This document shows, piece after piece, positions 1 through 11,354 of a DNA stretch of 64,000 bases. Made by a program: the position numbers and the translations under genes. Positions within the stretch are counted from its first letter, which is position 1. Each line of letters opens with the position of its first letter. The DNA is from Atrina japonica (lineage: Eukaryota; Mollusca; Bivalvia; Pterioida; Pinnidae). The notes under the pieces are model-generated. The model saw nothing but the letters and a program-made list of their open reading frames with translations. It had not been told where the DNA came from and searched no databases. Location: NCBI GenBank assembly GCA_030159075.1, contig BROG01000536.1:310001-374000 (forward strand). Direction: 5' to 3'.

Positions 1-112
1 GTTTGTGCCAAGAGTGGGGCAATGGGACTCTTACTTTCTACGCATGCAAGGCTAACAAGGTCATGACTGAAGTATTTAAGACAAAACATTTGACATTTTA
101 TTGGCTATGTAG

Positions 113-131
113 CACACACACACACACACAC

Positions 132-167
<36 letters not shown>
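113..167. repeat. (CA)n followed by (GA)n microsatellite
   Basis: A CA tract (113-130) is followed after a few bases by an AG tract (137-167). The short reading frames across it are repeat artefacts. Confidence 0.95.
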
Positions 168-170
<3 letters not shown>

Positions 171-252
171 TTCTGTCTGTGCAATATTTTTCTTCCATAA
201 GGTTCTGCTTGGGCAAGGCGGAAAAAATTAAGCATAAAATAATGCATTTGAC

Positions 253-255
<3 letters not shown>

Positions 256-293
<38 letters not shown>
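256..293. repeat. (TA)n microsatellite
   Basis: Uninterrupted TA dinucleotides. Confidence 0.95.
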
Positions 294-299
<6 letters not shown>

Positions 300-1177
300 C
301 CATTCATGTTAGTATATAAATAACATTCTATCAAAATTGTTCAAAACCATTCCATTTCACGTGATTTCAACAAAACTACATTAGCATTCGCGTTAATTAA
401 AAATAATCCGAACATTACGTACTGGCACACGGCTTAATTATTGAAGATTTAATACAAAATAATTACATTTAAACCAAAGAGCAGAAAATAGCAAAGATTT
501 TGTCCTCTGATGTATACATGTAATGTCTGGGGGATTACATGCACATTTTTTGTTCACCCTTCCATCCTCTTACTAATTAGAAACAGCCATTATCTGTTTC
601 AAAGAAAAAATGCATAAAGAAGCAGATTTGATCATTTTACCCACAATGCTCCCCTTAAGTATAACCCTGAGCAAAAAAAAAAAAAACATTAAATAAAATA
701 ACGCTTCGTTTTCATCTCAGACTTTACAATTTAATCTGACAAGCAGGTAGGTTTTTACAAAGACCTACGGTGAGAGAAATTAACTGAAAATAAAAAAAAA
801 ATCGGGAAATGAGTAGCTGATTAATATCACTTCTTTCTAGAAGTGTATAAGCTAGATTTTCATTATACAAAAAGTTACATATTTGCCTATACCCTTTGTA
901 TAGGTAGCCGTATTAGAGAAGTCACGCATTTAGAAATATATTTATCTCATGCAAGGTCGTTCACATTCAACAATAATATCAGGCACGTTAACAGCGGTAG
1001 CCTATTTATAAATATGGGTAGAACCCAGGGACAGTATAAATTTCTAATTTGCAGGGTAGTTGTACATGTAAATACAAAATTGACAACAGGGCACTGTTTT
1101 TCTTCGAAAACTGGCTAGCTTCACAAATTTACATGCTTAGAATCCACCAACATTCACCTATATTTGTCTCTAAATAA
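294..1177. other. AT-rich stretch with no supported feature
   Basis: Only a short poly-A run near 675-687 stands out. A 91-codon frame at 843-1118 starts at GTG, matches no family I recognise and has no exon signals, so I do not call it. Confidence 0.5.
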
Positions 1178-1182
1178 TTCAG

Positions 1183-1350
1183 AGATTTCGCGGACAGGCT
1201 GAAGGCTCTGGGAAGTTGGATTCCAATTAGCAAGTTATACTACAACAGGAAACCTCGATCTGGAATATCATTCGAAAATCACGTGATTTTGACTAACATC
1301 AATGGCGAGTGTTTGGCGAAGGGAAAGACACTGTTTTACAGAAGTCATAG
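1183..1350 (+). CDS. Candidate internal coding exon, product unrecognised
   Basis: The frame is open from 1178 to the stop at 1487-1489. A plausible 3' splice site (pyrimidine-bearing stretch ending ATTCAG) lies at 1177-1182 and a 5' splice site (CATAG|GTATAA) at 1350/1351. The enclosed 168 bp would encode about 55 residues of ordinary mixed composition, including DFADRLKALGSWIPISK and then GECLAKGKTLFYRSH. The residue mix is more protein-like than other frames in this AT-rich window. The frame continues past the donor (RYNQPEIETGFDGLQ) until it meets a TIR element at 1461, so this could instead be part of a longer degraded ORF cut by that insertion. I do not recognise the family. No partner exon was found nearby. 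Confidence 0.3.
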
Positions 1351-1460
1351 GTATAATCAGCCAGAAATCGAAACCGGATTCGACGGCTTGCAAGGCGAAC
1401 GCTCAAACAAACTAAACAAACCTAGACGGAGTGGTCAGTGCAGTGAAAATTTATTTATAC

Positions 1461-1671
1461 AGTTTTCGGTCCTTGCACTCTCGATCTAAAAGCGATTAAT
1501 CTTAACTGGTTTCCGGTTGTATTTACGCTTCGCTCTGAAACGAAGACACCATCAGTGACCGCTATATATGGTATGGTGTTTGAGGGACGACGTAGATCAG
1601 AAAACCTTGACTTGGGAAGAAGGTCGGGTACCAGCTTACGATTGATCTAGAGTACAAGGGTCGATAACTCT
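1461..1671. mobile_element. Short TIR element (MITE), family M copy 1
   Basis: Imperfect terminal inverted repeats: the left end reads AGTTTTCGGTCCTTGCACTC and the reverse complement of the right end reads AGTTATCGACCCTTGTACTC. Similar termini bound elements at 5061-5376 and 46680-46999. No coding content; presumably mobilised in trans by a DNA transposase. No clear target duplication is visible. Confidence 0.6.
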
Positions 1672-1717
1672 AGGAGGTAGAAAAATCTTGCATTATGATA
1701 ACGTCCAAATTTCTAGG

Positions 1718-1946
1718 GGGCCTCCGTGGCCGAGTGGTTAGAGCATTGCGCTTTAAATCACAAGGCCTCTCACCTCTGGTTCGAATCCCGCCAGGGTCAT
1801 TTCGAATTAAGTGGGAAAGTTTGCCAGCCTTCTTGCGGAAGGTCGGTGGTCTTTACCCGGGGTTTCTCCTCCACCAATAAAAACTGGACGCCATCATATG
1901 ACTGAAAGATTGTTGAGTATGGCGTAAAAAATCAAATCAAATCAAA
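1718..1946 (+). mobile_element. SINE family A, full length, with perfect TSD
   Basis: tRNA-derived SINE with a Leu/Ser-type (class II) head. The pol III A box TGGCCGAGTGG is at 1727-1737 and the B box GGTTCGAATCC at 1778-1788, both matching the consensus. The body runs through GGGAAAGTTTGCCAG and GGACGCCATCATATGACTG to a tail of ATCAA repeats. A perfect 14-bp duplication (TCCAAATTTCTAGG, 1704-1717 and 1947-1960) flanks it, showing target-primed insertion. Intact promoter boxes suggest a young copy. Relatives lie at 41863-42020 and 52999-53235. Confidence 0.95.
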
Positions 1947-2024
1947 TCCAAATTTCTAGGCTCTTTGTGGTATGCTTTTAAAGTTTCTGTGGTATAGTGG
2001 AGTACTTGTTAACTTGAAAATGGT

Positions 2025-2146
2025 GTCATGTTTTAATTTTTGAATTTACTCTGTGGGGGGTAAATACAAAAATTAAAATTGTCATGTTTTAATTTTTGTA
2101 TTTACCCCCCCCCCCCCTAGAGTAAATTCAAAAATTAAAACATGAC
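2025..2146. repeat. Double foldback repeat with G-tract and C-tract cores
   Basis: Two small palindromes lie head to tail in opposite orientation. The first (2025-2079) has arms GTCATGTTTTAATTTTTG.../...CAAAAATTAAAA around GTGGGGGG. The second (2081-2146) is its reverse complement with a 13-bp C run (2105-2117). Together they form a large inverted repeat whose outer ends are GTCATG and CATGAC. The same family occurs at 33733-33812, 36536-36716 and, with a different core, 47241-47295. Non-coding. Confidence 0.85.
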
Positions 2147-2616
2147 AAATGGTATCAAGAAATAGGGTCCAAATGCTGTTATTGAACATTTTATATATAT
2201 AAGGGTGTTAAAGTAAATATTACAGAAAAAATATAAAATGAAAAATTTTATTTTAAACTGACAGATAAAATCTGTAAATATTTTAGAATAGCAAGTGTCA
2301 ATTGCTTTAGTCTCATTTTTCCGCCAGTTTGGCGCTTTTCACATTTGATAAAGTGAACAAAATCTCCCGAAAGTATCCTTCGCCATTCCTGATAATAAAT
2401 ACATTGTACGCAATCGTCGCCTTTCTAATTTGAATATCCAAATATGGTATTCTATTTTCATTTGAAAAGTATTCGGTAACTGTTTGCAAAATGATATCGA
2501 ATGATACGTGTCTTCAACATTATAAATACAAAAATGTTTATATCTCCATTTCCCATCGAACTATCATATTCTTCTCATTACAAGTTTGGGCGAATCCGAA
2601 ACTGTGGTGTAATTCC

Positions 2617-2620
<4 letters not shown>
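2147..2620. other. AT-rich stretch, no feature seen
   Basis: Low-GC DNA without a recognisable repeat, RNA or exon signal. Confidence 0.5.

Positions 2621-2673
<53 letters not shown>
2621..2673. repeat. (GA)n microsatellite
   Basis: Uninterrupted GA dinucleotides, about 26 units. Reading frames across it (RE repeats or LS repeats) are spurious. Confidence 0.95.
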
Positions 2674-2676
<3 letters not shown>

Positions 2677-2902
2677 AAACTTGAAATACAAAAAAATTTT
2701 CTTCAATCTCGGGTAAAAAGGTGTATCTATTGAAATCTGGTGAAATAGGCAAAATAAAATTTTACAGTAAAGAAAAGTTGTTACATCTTGCACCCATAAT
2801 TACATAATGTGTGGTGGCAGAAATGTAACTTTGAGTCCTAGCTTGTGCAATTTGGTTTTTACATTCATTTTGTTTGTTACATGTTTCTGACAAGAAATGA
2901 TA

Positions 2903-3003
2903 AAAAATAATAGTAATAATAATAAGAAGAAAAACAAACAAACAAACAAAACGAAAAAAAACCAAACAAACAAACAAGACAAAATAAAACAAATAATAAA
3001 AAG
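2903..3003. repeat. A-rich low-complexity (AAAC-type)
   Basis: Runs of AAT, AAG and AAAC units on the plus strand. Not coding. Confidence 0.8.
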
Positions 3004-3785
3004 CTTCTGTCAAGTGGCGTTAAAGATTAAATATTTATTGCCAGGGCAATATATATCTCGAATTTATTTGCCTCTTGAATGAAATGGGTTTTCACACCAT
3101 TATTCCGTTATTAATGTGTCAGTCAATGTTCTAATATCGTAAAATAGCGCTGTTAACTGTATATAAAAACGGAATACCGTTGCATCTTACCGTATTTAAT
3201 AGGAAGTAAAAGATAGCTGTATCGATAAAGTTCTCAACAGGTGCTACTGATATTTAAAAGGCGCGCTACCTGCAGCCTAGCTATCGTTTATCTCTTCCAC
3301 TATACCCGAAATCACAAACGTGTGGCGACAAGGATGCACATGACATTGAAGTTAATAACTTTTCAAATATTTATGAAAGGGGGAGATGTGTACTACCCAC
3401 GATACGAAAAATGAGAACAGTTTTCTCGGGGAAAAAAATCTATTTAGTATAAAATATATTTTTTCCTGTAGTTTCGCGTTAAATGAATAAATAAATAAAA
3501 AACAGGATATTTTTTGAAAATATGTCCGATATTTTTAAACTGTGATTCCACAAATTTTGTAATCAGTTCAATATAGACTGAAATGTCCGGATTCTTTATG
3601 GCATGATGTGCACGCCGTAGTGTGATTGTGTGTGCATCGGTATAGCTACCTCTCCTGACTTTCGATATTTATCTTCCTGATTTCAGTTCACCTACATACA
3701 TTTACCTATCTCTCAAATTACCTATCCATACAAGATGAATTCACTTACTGATTTATTTTTTATTTGCACAGCAAGGTCACTGTAA

Positions 3786-3790
<5 letters not shown>
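3004..3790. other. AT-rich stretch, no feature seen
   Basis: No exon, RNA or repeat family that I can match elsewhere in the window. Confidence 0.45.
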
Positions 3791-3840
<50 letters not shown>

Positions 3841-3861
3841 CTAGAAAGAGAGAGAGAGAGA
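3791..3861. repeat. (GA)n microsatellite, interrupted
   Basis: GA tract 3791-3838, an interruption CTCTAGAAA, then a second shorter tract to 3861. Confidence 0.95.
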
Positions 3862-4439
3862 AATAAAAGGGATATATAATACACTGATAAACAGAACAAT
3901 ACTTATACACTCACTGATAAAAAGCATAACCTGTATAAACTAATATCACTCACATAAAAAAAGCATTTTTTTTAATGAAAGGAAACCATTTAGTCATTTT
4001 TTATGTTTTTTATCTAAATCGCATCAAAGTGCTGATAAGATCTTTTTTCATTGCAAAACAAGATTGTATCTGAAGCGCTCTGTCATTGTACTGTGTCAAA
4101 AACGTTTATGTGGAGGTACATTGAAATACATATTCTATATACAAGTATATATTATGAATATAATTTATATTATATATTTTTCATAGCTATTCGACAGCTG
4201 TTCGCAATTGAAGCAGACTGAATAATACATTATATACACGAACAAAAATCTATTCATTCTTGAACAATGCTTAACATATGTAAGGGCTAACCAATTGTTA
4301 CGGAAATTTGTTGGTTAAAAAAGTTTATAAAAATAACAATAATAATAAAAGCGGATCTGGTATTTTGAATACTAGTATAGCGTAGTTTCTAACTGGTATA
4401 TATTGAATGTATGGACACCTTATTTTTTTTATCTTCTTT
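3862..4439. other. AT-rich stretch, no feature seen
   Basis: Only short A/T runs and a TATA-rich patch near 4140-4180. Confidence 0.45.
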
Positions 4440-4640
4440 ATTCAGTAAAATAATGTATCCAAAGTGGAAATGGCGAATCATCATGATTTTCTTGCAGTTG
4501 GAGTCTTAAGGCGACAAGATACGCATTCATGAAATAAGGCCATTCCAAGTTATTTCTTTGTTTAGCTTCCGCTGACAGATAGCTTTTGAGATCATAATTT
4601 AAAAAACAACAACACACAAACATCTACGAAAAATTTTGGA
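4440..4640. repeat. Dispersed repeat H, copy 1
   Basis: The segment TTTAGCTTCCGCTGACAGAT followed by AGCTTTTGAGATCAT recurs in diverged form at 36290-36500 (same orientation) and 32920-33020 (opposite orientation). Read on the minus strand, the three copies share a peptide-like pattern, LK-(S/A)-YLSA-(E/D)-AKQR, then N-L-x-W-P-Y in two of them. This may be an old coding remnant or coincidence within a repeat. Boundaries are approximate. Confidence 0.6.
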
Positions 4641-5060
4641 TCATAGACCTTAGTTAAACGAAAGGTTAAACATCAACATTTATTTTCATCATTGTGAAAT
4701 CTAACATTTTATAGGTTATTTATTAGTATGTGCCAAAATATGTTTTTCATAAGTTTTTTTTAACATATTAGGAAAATACTTAAATGAGAATAAAACTGCA
4801 TTTGTTCTCATAAAACATTCTTGTATTTTTCTGTCGTTTTTTTCTGATAGAATGATAGGTTTTTGATCTTAAGGTGAACGCTAAACATAAATTAAAAACT
4901 TGGAATCTTTTACAATTTTTTATTTTTAAAACTTAAGTGCAGGTATCGACATTCCTATAACCTATAGTTGTAATAAAACGATGTCCTTCAGAGCGTCCAT
5001 TTAGTATAAATTTCATGTTCCCACTTTTTGTTTTACCAGGTTCCTACCAATCAGTTACAC

Positions 5061-5376
5061 AGAGTTGTCGGCCCTTGCACTCCCGCAAAAAGTCAGGTCA
5101 ACGTCTCGATTTTTGCCAAATTCTAGGTTTTGTTCTTTACAAGCACTTTGTTTTCTTGCATTTTGTTTAGTGCTGACATAGAATAAAATACTATTTGAGG
5201 CGAAAATACTTTTTAAAAAATGGATATAAATGCAGGGACTATATTTTTTGAAAAGTATCCGTATTCTGAGTAATTTGGTTTTTATATTCATTCTGTGGAT
5301 TACGTGACCACGTATTTTGGAACTTCTTTCTAGACGTTGACAGAGATTGATTGAGATAGCAAGGACCGACAACTCT
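5061..5376. mobile_element. Short TIR element (MITE), family M copy 2
   Basis: Left end AGAGTTGTCGGCCCTTGCAC; reverse complement of the right end AGAGTTGTCGGTCCTTGCTA. The interior (TATAAATGCAGGGACTATA, then ATTCTGAGTAATTTGGTTTT and CATTCTGTGG) matches 46680-46999 over most of its length. No ORF. Confidence 0.8.
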
Positions 5377-6094
5377 TAGAAAGATGTTGGGGTTCCCTCT
5401 TTTGGGTAAAAGGCCTGGTAAATCAAAAAGTGGAAACGTGATATAAATAGAAGATTTTACAGGCGTTTCAGTGATGGTTTCCAAGGTCACCCCTCCTTTG
5501 ACCTAGTTATTCAAAATTCTTTGTGATCTTAATGCTCATACTTTTAGTATAAAAGTTTTGGGTATAACTAAGTAAACAGTTCAACCAGAATCATCTTCAC
5601 CAAACTCGTGTTTTGACAAATGTCACCAGCTAATATCTTGGACGTTCTATGGTCATCCATCATGCAGATATATTTTTTAGATTCACAAACACAAAAATTC
5701 TGCTTAAAAAGTTTATCTTTATTAAAAAAGCTTCAACGGACCCATAATTCTTTGTGGGTATTTATGCAATGAAATGTATAAGGGTGGAACGGTCAACTCA
5801 TCTACCGTTTATAATTATTACCATCCGGCGATAAGTATTTAATGAAAGGACATGTTACTGACCAGTACCCGGAGTCACCAAATTTACTCATTACTCAAGC
5901 TCAACTAACTTTTCTAATACTGAGGGTCATTACTCGACATACGTTCATGGATAAATATCAATGTGTTACAGGCTTTTTTCACTAATACCCTTTCTTCCAT
6001 TGTTGTTATCATTATATTAATCGTGTGGTCCAGTTTTCGGACACATGGTTGTTCATGGTGACCGACTACTAAGTACTTTAGTCTTTATCTAGAA
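5377..6094. other. Unassigned stretch
   Basis: No gene seen. AGGTCA and TGACCT half-sites lie as an inverted pair around 5484-5504, which could be chance. Confidence 0.4.
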
Positions 6095-6102
6095 GCTCCT
6101 CT

Positions 6103-6240
6103 TGCTTAGGGGACGACCACTTGATTCGGGGGGGGGGGGGGGGGGGGGGGGGGGGCAAATTTTGTCGAGTCAAATTATTTATTTTCATATCATCGCAGGA
6201 CAGAATATTTATTTTCAAGCAGACCAAGACATATTATTGA
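6103..6240 (+). repeat. G-tract dispersed repeat (solo end)
   Basis: GGGGACGACCACTTGATTC is followed by 28 G (6128-6155) and then CAAATTTTGTCGAGTCAAAT. Related sequences stand in inverted orientation at 17992-18110 and 20985-21084, where they bound a composite block. Here only one end is seen. Confidence 0.75.
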
Positions 6241-6282
6241 TTTTCTTCGCTATTGTCATGTGGTCATAAATATGATATTGTG

Positions 6283-6330
6283 CAGTGGCGGATCTAGGAA
6301 ATTTTAAAAGGGGGAGTTGAAGTTGAGGGG
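6283..6330 (+). mobile_element. hAT-like transposon terminus, solo
   Basis: CAGTGGCGGATCTAGG followed by an A-rich stretch and GGGGG resembles the CAG...CTG type ends of hAT-like non-autonomous elements; related ends occur in family F. No matching opposite end was found nearby. Confidence 0.4.
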
Positions 6331-6482
6331 GTAACATAAACATATACTATTCGAAAGTATTATAAAATACAAACCTTACTGCACACTGGATAATTGTGAG
6401 GCAAGATTGTGATAAGGAACCCGTAGAAAGGTTTACACTCTATCCCATTTCAATAATTTGGAAGCCTTAACTGGTATTTGTG

Positions 6483-6560
6483 GGGCCTCTGTGGACGAGT
6501 GGTTAGAGCATTGGGCTTTGAACCATGAAGTCTCTCACTTCTGATCAGCGCAGGTGCGAT
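6483..6560 (+). mobile_element. Relic head of SINE family A
   Basis: GGCCTCTGTGGACGAGTGG and the following TTAGAGCATTGGGCTTTGAA match the tRNA-like head at 1718 with substitutions. The sequence diverges after the A-box half and the B box is lost. Confidence 0.65.
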
Positions 6561-6762
6561 CTCCTGCAGGTGGTCTCCTATGCGAGGTGTTATTTAGGCG
6601 TGGTTCCACTGTGTAGAAGTTTTAATAATGTTTTGTCAAATTCCGGGATTTTGAGTTTATTTGAATTTACTGTACATATAGTGATTCCATATAACCTGGC
6701 AGGATGGAGTCTTATGAACCCTTCATGACCAGGATGAGTTTAAATTTTAGGTAATAAAGCAT

Positions 6763-6765
<3 letters not shown>

Positions 6766-6827
<62 letters not shown>

Positions 6828-6846
6828 CTATATATATATATATATA
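6766..6846. repeat. (TA)n microsatellite
   Basis: TA tract with two short interruptions, abutting the 3' tail of the adjacent SINE. Confidence 0.95.
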
Positions 6847-6852
6847 CGTATA

Positions 6853-7119
6853 TTTATTTGTTGTTGTTTAACGCCCAACTCAGGAATCTTTTTTATGGAG
6901 ACGTCACCAAATGCCGGTGAAAGGCCTCATATTTTGGCCAAATTTACGACCATTGAGCAGTGAGGGTTCTTTAACGTGCCGACACGTACTGTGACACGGG
7001 ACATCGGTGTTTACTGTCTCAGTCCGAAGGACGGGTAACCAACCTGCCGCCGGCTGGACTCGAACTCACGACCTCACGATCAAGAGTCGCGCACGCTACC
7101 GACTGAGCCAGGCCGACTC
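6853..7119 (-). mobile_element. SINE family B, near full length
   Basis: Read on the minus strand, it begins at 7119 with a tRNA-Lys(CUU)-like head (GCCTGGCTCAGTCGG A box; GTGAGTTCGAGTCC B box). It continues through the conserved body (ACGTTAAAGAACCCTCACTG, GGTGACGTCTCCAT) and ends in an AAACAACAACAAATA tail. Moderately diverged. A short CT run abuts the head. No clear TSD. Confidence 0.9.
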
Positions 7120-7441
7120 TCTCTCTCTCTCTACGAATATCACTACATTTACTATGGATTTTTGATAAAAAATGAAACAATCTGCGTAAATAAATCACAC
7201 ATACAAATACCAATGTATGTACAGGCGAACGAAACCGTGTCGAAATGTGTTAGATAAAACGAGAATGTTAAATTAGACGAGTTTCCGTAATTAAGCTTGT
7301 CATTTGGCGGATAGCTTGTACAAAGTCATTTATCATGATGGGAATACTATCTGTATCTGTCGAAGATTTCTGTTCAAGAAAAAAAAAAATGCACTAGAAG
7401 CAGTACAGTCAAATACGTTTCCTGGTCAAAACTGAATTGTT

Positions 7442-7504
7442 GCACACACACACACACGCATACACACACACACTCACACACACACTCTCTCTCTCGCTCT
7501 CTCT
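7442..7504. repeat. (CA)n/(CT)n compound microsatellite
   Basis: CA tract with interruptions running into a CT tract. Confidence 0.95.
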
Positions 7505-8519
7505 GAAAAAAAGTTAAAGAATATATCTTAGCGGTGAATATGGGATACATTAAATATTTTACACCAAGCAAAATTTCTTTGCGGTAAATTATTTTTCCAG
7601 CCTACTGCATTCGATCAAGATCAATTTTGTAACAAAGTCGGCCCCCCACATAGTTTTTAGTGATTAAAAGGCGTTTTATCTTAACTCTACAACACATCAG
7701 GTAGAGCTCTTGAACTAGAAAACTTGTCGAAATTATGTCTTGAGCAGGAAAAAAGCTTTTTATGAATCAAAGCTCCCAGTTAAACACCCCAAACATTTTT
7801 GTTTGTTTGTTTTTATGTTTGTCTGTTTGTCCGCTTGGGACAAATAACGATACTGAAAGTAAGCCTACATGTTTACCAAAGTCACATCCGGGTTCTGTAA
7901 AAAAACAACATACGGTCTATTTCCCGAAATAGGGGGTGCACGTGTATAGACCCTTTTGACGATATAATAACTGCGTTCCTACTAATCTCACCTACGCACA
8001 AACACTTCCGCGTGGTATCAAGAAGTTTCGAGCTCAAAACATTTCATACTGAAGACAATTGGTACCCATTTAAAGACTCCTTTATTTCCTGTGTACGATT
8101 TGAATTTCATTGGTTTTGATTTGTGTTGGGTACGAAACCTCTTGTTAACACTTGGAAGTGTTAAGTTCGGAGATGAGGTCAGTAGGTCGGAATTAAACAA
8201 TAGAAGTCTTGTTTTCTGAAAAAAAGTTCAGTTTGTGATGCATGGATCCAGGGCATGGTAAAATGATTTACCCATAACTGTTACCGAATACCGGATGTGC
8301 CATTTTACCTTGTAACACCTGTAATGCTTGATCAACTTCACACATATAGTGTAAAAAAAATCAGAACAGTGTGAGCTCTTTAACGGCCACTTGAGAAAAT
8401 TGCAATCTATATTTTAAGAAACATCAGCTGTAAGTGAGGTTTTTGACCTATGAATGTTATATTACACAAAATATTCGCTGCTGATCATTCCATTTTACGA
8501 AACATCTTTTGTGAAATAC
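7505..8519. other. Unassigned stretch
   Basis: Contains a GTTT-rich run near 7798-7835. No other feature is supported. Confidence 0.4.
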
Positions 8520-8524
8520 CATTT

Positions 8525-8970
8525 TTTTTTACTAAATTGTGCGCACATTTTGGTAGTTACTACAAATGTATATTGGGCGAACAATTTCTACGTTTTAACA
8601 GTTTAACTATATAATGCGCACATCTTAACTATACAGTGCACATTGTACTTTCTGACTCGATATGCTGTGAACACAGTTCAACTATAATGTGCGCAAATTA
8701 AAGTTAAACTGTGTGCAGAGTTTGGCAATTATCTGCGCACAGTTTAACTATATTGTTCGCATATTTTAGGTAGATTGTGCGCACAGTTTCAAGATAGTGT
8801 GGTTATAATTAAGTTACATTGTGTGTTCAGCCTAGAAATCACTGCAAAAAAAAAAAAAAACTATACTGTGCGCACAATTTAGTTGAGTTGTGACCACAAT
8901 ATAAGAAATTTATGCGTACAACATAGTCATTGCTAAAATGTGCGAACAATATAACTAAATTTCCGCCGCC
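8525..8970. repeat. Degenerate tandem repeat with GTGCGCAC cores
   Basis: Roughly ten scattered occurrences of a motif close to TGTGCGCACAGTTTAACTAT, in both orientations, with variable spacing of about 30-45 bp. This looks like an old, decayed palindromic minisatellite. Non-coding. Confidence 0.6.
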
Positions 8971-9725
8971 ATGGGGTGAAAACTAAACGGAATGACGTCA
9001 GGGATGGAAACCCTAGTATTCCCGTACAGTACCGAAAAATACCAAAGATACATTACCGTATATGATCGGGATCAATATTTTAAAATGGATATGTAATATA
9101 TTAATCGTGAAACCCGAAGAATCCCGACTACGGAACATCGCTACTTTCCAGAAAGTGTCGAATGCACTCGAGGTCCAGAAGTAATTCATAAACTTTCATA
9201 TATAGATAATTTTATTGCAAGTAAGTGTTTGAGAAAAAAAAATCCTGAAAAAATAAAAACACATAAAAACATGAGTGACTCTAAACATTTGTGATCGGCA
9301 TATTCACGTTGAACAGAATATCCTTAATAGAATTAAAAGCTTGAATAAAACATTTGAAATGTAATATTTAAAGAAATAATATGCCATTTTATTTCTTAGA
9401 AGTTATAAACATAGGACTATGCTGTTTATAATGCTATATAGAAGAATGTAGATCCATAAATAAATGTCTAGGCAGTCGGATATACGTACTTGATACAACA
9501 AATTCTGGATCAAATCTAAACTAAACGATGTTTTACGACCATGTCGGTAATAAATAGGATATTAACAAGCTATCAATGAAATAAACATATTCACACGTGT
9601 TTTGTATGCATCGACTAGTTAACCGCCCAGTAAAATCAATTTCAATTTGTCTTACACAAACTGTTTATCTTGTTCACTTGATGTGCAAATGATGTTTAAT
9701 TTATATGTTGATACTACATTAGTGA

Positions 9726-9728
<3 letters not shown>
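8971..9728. other. AT-rich stretch, no feature seen
   Basis: No matched repeat or exon signal. Confidence 0.4.

Positions 9729-9800
<72 letters not shown>
9729..9800. repeat. (TC)n microsatellite
   Basis: About 36 perfect TC units; the mirrored reading frames are artefacts. Confidence 0.95.
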
Positions 9801-9804
<4 letters not shown>

Positions 9805-9936
9805 GGCCACCCGTTTTTTGCCGGAGACTCAACCTCCAAAAATGGCGGTAAAAGACACGCCGTCTGTTTGGCGCCTCCAAGATTCTTGAGGAAAATACCT
9901 ACCAAAAACCTCACTGCGTTTTTACCTTTGAAAATC

Positions 9937-10200
9937 GAGCCGGCCTGGATCAGTCGGTAGCGCGCTCGACTCTTGATCGTAGGGTAGGGCAGGGTATTCC
10001 TGTCCTTCGGATAAGACAGTAAAAACCGAGGTCTCGTGGCACAGTAGATGTCAGCACGTTAAAGAACCCTCACTGCTAAATGGCCATAAGTGCCGAGCAT
10101 GGGTCAAACTTTGAAGCCCTCCACCGGCATTGGTGACGTCTCCATATGAGTGAAGTATTCTTGATTGGGACGTTAAACAACAATACAACCAACCAAAAAA
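9937..10200 (+). mobile_element. SINE family B with internal deletion of the B box
   Basis: Lys-type head GAGCCGGCCTGGATCAGTCG, then the normal body and a tail with CAATACAACCAACC. A perfect 13-bp TSD (ACCTTTGAAAATC, 9924-9936 and 10201-10213) flanks it. The region that should hold the pol III B box is missing and replaced by GGGTAGGGCAGGG. The copy inserted normally but cannot be transcribed now from a standard promoter. Confidence 0.92.
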
Positions 10201-10213
10201 ACCTTTGAAAATC

Positions 10214-11169
10214 AATATCTCTTCAGGTATCAATAGGTAAAACCTAATTTTAATATATATGTTATTGGTACGCTACTATATACCACAAAAAAATCTGCAG
10301 CACCACTAGAAATGGTAGCTAAAAGTCCGGACTTTATCGCGTCCGGAGTTAAATGTCGCACTGTTAAATTCCTTTATCAGATCCTAACCGATTTCGACTA
10401 AATCAACTTTTGACGGTTCGGTAACTCGTTCAGACGACGTCATTATACGAGACGCTACGTTACCGTTCCCTGTACGTTACATCATTTTGACGCTCCACAC
10501 TGGGAACTTTACAACTTTGTTTTCAAATTCTGTTAATGTTTGGGGCATTTTTGATCCACCAAATAAGTTGCATTTTCCCCGATAACACTTATCTACAAGT
10601 TACTCCATCTAGGATACAGAAAGAGTCAGGCAAGTATTCTTGTAATAGTCACCTCAATGATAAGTTTATCTCTCCAGGGGCGGATCCATTAATTAAAGTT
10701 ATCATGGATCATCCGATAACTTACTCATGAAGCGAAGCACGAAAATGATGGCAATTTGATATTAATTTTCCACATTTTTATAGATAAAGTAACATTTTTT
10801 TGCCCTACTTTAGGGGAGCACGCCCTTGTGTCCCTGCCTCAAAGACAAATCTAAACATGTGACTGCAAGGTGAAATGTTGAATTTGTAACTGTAAGATAT
10901 ACCAGGAAGTAAGTCATTCGTATTGCGTCATACCAAATACATTAACTCATTGGTCCCTCTGCCCACATTTGAACTCGCCCATTTCAAAGAATGATAAAGT
11001 CCATTGTTAGAATTTGGGAGTGTATGATTTTGGAATCTAAAAACTGCAAAAATTTGACATGCAACAATAACTTGCTCACTCCTGAATTATGACATTGGCC
11101 TATGCTGTCCATTGATGTGGGTGAGTCTAAATGTAACTACAGGGGTTGATAAGTTGATTCTAGGATTAT
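10214..11169. other. Unassigned stretch
   Basis: No gene or matched repeat. A patch rich in CG around 10320-10480 is higher in GC than its surroundings but shows no exon signal. Confidence 0.4.
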
Positions 11170-11179
11170 ATCATTCGCT

Positions 11180-11340
11180 CGCGATGGTCTAGTGGTAGAA
11201 TATCAATTTGGGAACTGGCAAGCGGACGGACCCGGGTTGAATCCCCGTGACGTGACAAAGCATATACTGTAGATGAAAATCATAAGCCGTTCGGACGAGG
11301 TTTAAAACCGTGGGCGGGTGGGTGTGACACAATGTCTCTT
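11180..11340 (+). mobile_element. tRNA-derived SINE-like sequence, family D
   Basis: Head GCTCGCGATGGTCTAGTGG, then GGACCCGGGTTGAATCCCCG. The A box (TGGTCTAGTGG) is good and the B box (GGGTTGAATCC) carries a change from consensus. The body differs from families A-C. A weakly similar head is at 55390-55470. End position is a guess. Confidence 0.6.
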
Positions 11341-11354
11341 TTTTTTGCATGTTT

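Noticed and set aside
1724..1790. Functional tRNA-Leu/Ser gene
   Set aside because: A and B boxes are perfect, but the sequence continues into a SINE body and is flanked by a TSD; no acceptor-stem pairing.
5484..5504. Nuclear-receptor response element (AGGTCA ... TGACCT)
   Set aside because: Half-sites are short, spacing is atypical, and there is no gene nearby.
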